64,000 nucleotides of DNA from Lingula anatina (lineage: Eukaryota; Brachiopoda; Lingulata; Lingulida; Lingulidae). Of this stretch, positions 62,601 to 64,000 are shown piece by piece. The stretch is taken from NCBI RefSeq assembly GCF_001039355.2, contig NW_019774624.1:876312-940311 (forward strand). The letters run 5' to 3'. Under the pieces are notes generated by a model. The model did no database searches. It worked only from the letters and a program-made list of their open reading frames with translations, and was not told the DNA's origin. The position numbers and the translations under genes are program-made. How positions within the stretch are numbered: position 1 is the stretch's first letter; each line of letters begins with the position of its first letter.

Positions 62601-62885
62601 GTCAGCATACATGTACCTTGCCTCATTACGGACATCATCTCCATAGTGCTTAGATTGTCATAACGAGTGACTTCAAATCCCAGATCCATGAAAAGGTTTG
62701 CCAGTGCTCCTGCATCTACATCAGTCCCTATCCTTTCACCTTGTTCCGTTTTCTCCTCAAAGTTACGGTTGTTGACGATGATGGCCATTCCTCTTCTCAC
62801 ATGTTTGAAGTTGTACTCCAAGTTGCCTTCTAGAGCCCTTCTAGTTGGTTCTGAAACTTCTACTTTGGGCTCTCCTGCAGGTACT
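55857..62885 (-). CDS. Executioner caspase (caspase-3/6/7-like), 5' end not found
   Basis: Four exons on the minus strand: 62617-62885, 56954-57129, 56436-56565 and 55857-56104, giving 274 residues without the N-terminus. Caspases are cysteine proteases cutting after aspartate; executioners dismantle the cell in apoptosis. The p20 part begins near [19 protein letters not shown], with the family's RIGTDVDA, then the catalytic histidine in CAFLSHG and the catalytic cysteine in IQACRGK, split by an intron between Q and A. The p10 part carries [11 protein letters not shown], then [15 protein letters not shown] (S1 pocket region) and a tail [16 protein letters not shown]. The loop between subunits has several aspartates ([13 protein letters not shown]) where processing could occur. 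FFKGDKC and KPKLFFIQ favour caspase-3/6/7. The first exon seen starts mid-codon, so upstream exons with the prodomain remain, probably beyond 64000. A 5.5-kb intron separates the first two exons. Confidence 0.92.
56665..56882. mobile_element. MITE, GATCGATC-ended family, in caspase intron
   Basis: About 218 bp with TTAGATCGATCCAACTAGA on the left and ATAGATCGATCTAAAATATG on the right. The interior (AGTAATCTAGTGAGACTCCC, TTAATTACCCCCTTA) matches the element at 52105-52312 in reverse. Lies between caspase exons. Confidence 0.75.
57330..57619. repeat. 25-bp minisatellite, about 11.6 copies
   Basis: Unit GCCATTTCCCTGTCCATCTC plus ACCCA, tandem from 57330 to 57619. Copies alternate between two variants (AGCCATTTCC and AGTCATTCCC). 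Because 25 is not a multiple of three, the plus strand is open in all three frames and gives overlapping spurious reading frames of about 100-136 codons. Lies in the long caspase intron. Confidence 0.93.
58870..62616. repeat. Intronic low-complexity and duplicated segments
   Basis: The long caspase intron holds poly-A/poly-C runs (58892-58920, 59558-59577, 59650-59675, 62243-62280). A ~75-bp segment is repeated in tandem (59491-59567 and 59585-59660). A ~70-bp segment (GATTCACTCTTGATTCCAAG and flanks) occurs at 61207-61275 and again at 62371-62438, the second near the acceptor side of the next exon. No exon was recognised. Confidence 0.6.
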
Positions 62886-63269
62886 CTGTAGTAAAAATTA
62901 TGCATTTTAAGGAAACACATAAAAAATGGAGTACAATAATATGTATAACAAAAAGATTCTGTACAAAAAAAAAAGGAAAAAGGAAAGAAGGTGACAGGAA
63001 GAAATAAAAAACTTGGGATCAAGGAGATTCAGGTTGTTTTTTTTTTTTAAATCTTAGTTCAAACACATAAAATCTTTATTGAGACAGCTATAAAAACGGG
63101 TTAAAAACAAGGCAGCAAAGCTGTCAAATGTACAGACAAAAAACAGAAAATAAAGATGCAAAAAAAAGGTCATTTTGTCAATTTTGATGCAATAATAAAT
63201 AATGCTTATAATAGCACTGTCAGTTAACACTGAATTTTAATCATGCACAACAGGTAACATGGTCAATAA

Positions 63270-63434
63270 CAGGAGCAGATCCAGAGATATTTTCTGACAG
63301 TATTCCAAAGTATCTATGTTGATCCATCCTCCATTTTGATGGTCTTCCAACAGAAAAAAAATAGATAGCAGTCAATATAAACTTAATAACCTGTCTTCCG
63401 GAAGACCCAGAAGATGGTCTCAATCCACCCCTTC
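63270..63434. mobile_element. CAGGGGCGGAT-family MITE, second copy
   Basis: 165 bp from CAGGAGCAGATCCAG to CAATCCACCCCTTC, the inverse of the element at 16227-16394 and sharing GTCTTCCGGAAGACC and ATCCATCCTCCAT. AATAA lies on both sides (63265-63269 and 63435-63439), a possible 5-bp target duplication; TCAATAA is shared if the ends are shifted by two. Confidence 0.75.
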
Positions 63435-63679
63435 AATAAGATTACAGTTTCAGGACCATGAGAGACCAAAGTCACATGATGAAAGTCTCAATATTTGAAA
63501 AATGATGACAGTGAATAAAATAATATTATATAATGTTTAAAGACATAAAAAACAATACAATTGCTTATGTGGAAATACAGAAAATGTGCAGAGCCTAGAG
63601 CGGATGAGAGATAAAAGTCACAAATGCAAGTGTTTGAGAAAAAATTGTAAAGGAAAACATAACAAAACTAGAAAACCAC

Positions 63680-63895
63680 GGAGAGTGCAGACCTCTGCCA
63701 AGGCAGCAATTGTTGATTATTATTGATTATTTATTGAGCCAGACCACCACTAAAAACTAATCATTGTCCTCTTTGGTCCAATTCTGACAGTTCCTGAAAA
63801 TTTCAGCAAAATTGGTCCATAACTTTTTGAGTTATGTTCATGACAGACAAACAGGGGTGAAAATATAACCTCCTAGGCAGAGCCTGAGGTAAATA
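63680..63895. repeat. Dispersed repeat, possibly a retroelement 3' tail
   Basis: Begins GAGAGTGCAGACCTCTGCC and ends CCTAGGCAGAGCCTGAGGTA, with TAACTTTTTGAGTTATGTTC and GACAGACAAACAGG between. Similar sequences recur in many animal genomes, by recollection as RTE-type retroelement tails. Here only one copy is visible, so the assignment is inferred. Confidence 0.35.
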
Positions 63896-64000
63896 TAATT
63901 TCAATGAAGCTGCTATTCAAACTTTTAATCTTTGATTATATATATTATCAATTAATGCAGGTTAATATATATAATAATTATGCAGGTTATATATATATAT

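Overview
The window is animal nuclear DNA: AT-rich, with spliced genes carrying GT-AG introns, many short inverted-repeat transposons and simple repeats. The gene set (a Nodal ligand, RAD51, a RAB15-type GTPase, SHQ1, cytosolic sulfotransferases, an executioner caspase) fits a bilaterian. A Nodal gene, high inter-haplotype difference and a recurring TAGGCCTA palindrome suggest a marine invertebrate, perhaps a hemichordate, echinoderm or mollusc. The sequence alone does not settle which.

Layout. 0-4.7 kb: two divergent TMEM243-like membrane-protein genes (one runs off the left edge) sharing a ~330-bp spacer. 6.4-10.3 kb: a two-exon nodal gene, intact from signal peptide to cystine knot. 13.2-19.1 kb: a seven-exon RAB15-like gene on the minus strand. 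21-28.4 kb: two tandem five-exon cytosolic sulfotransferase genes with almost identical exon lengths. 28.9-36.5 kb: SHQ1 (minus, coding region in one exon) and RAD51 (plus, nine coding exons), divergent around a shared upstream region with CRE, CCAAT and YY1-like motifs. 36.9-44.65 kb: a nine-exon gene with two cyclic-nucleotide-binding domains (minus), convergent with RAD51. 44.6-53.9 kb: a repeat-rich block that occurs twice and is interrupted by single N bases. I read most of it as two haplotypes left side by side by the assembler. 55.9-62.9 kb: the last four exons of an executioner caspase (minus) with a 5.5-kb intron holding a 25-bp minisatellite; its 5' exons were not found and probably lie beyond the right edge.

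Two coding exons carry a single-base frame break: RAD51 exon 8 (one base short) and exon 8 of the cyclic-nucleotide gene (one base long in a T run). The rest of both genes is well preserved, so sequencing error or an allelic defect is likelier than gene death. About ten short non-autonomous DNA transposons can be delimited by their inverted ends, several with target-site duplications, and one has a matching empty site in the window. The genes are unrelated housekeeping, developmental and metabolic genes, not one pathway. I found no new multi-gene system. The unusual content is in the divergent TMEM243 pair, the transposon families and the duplicated block.
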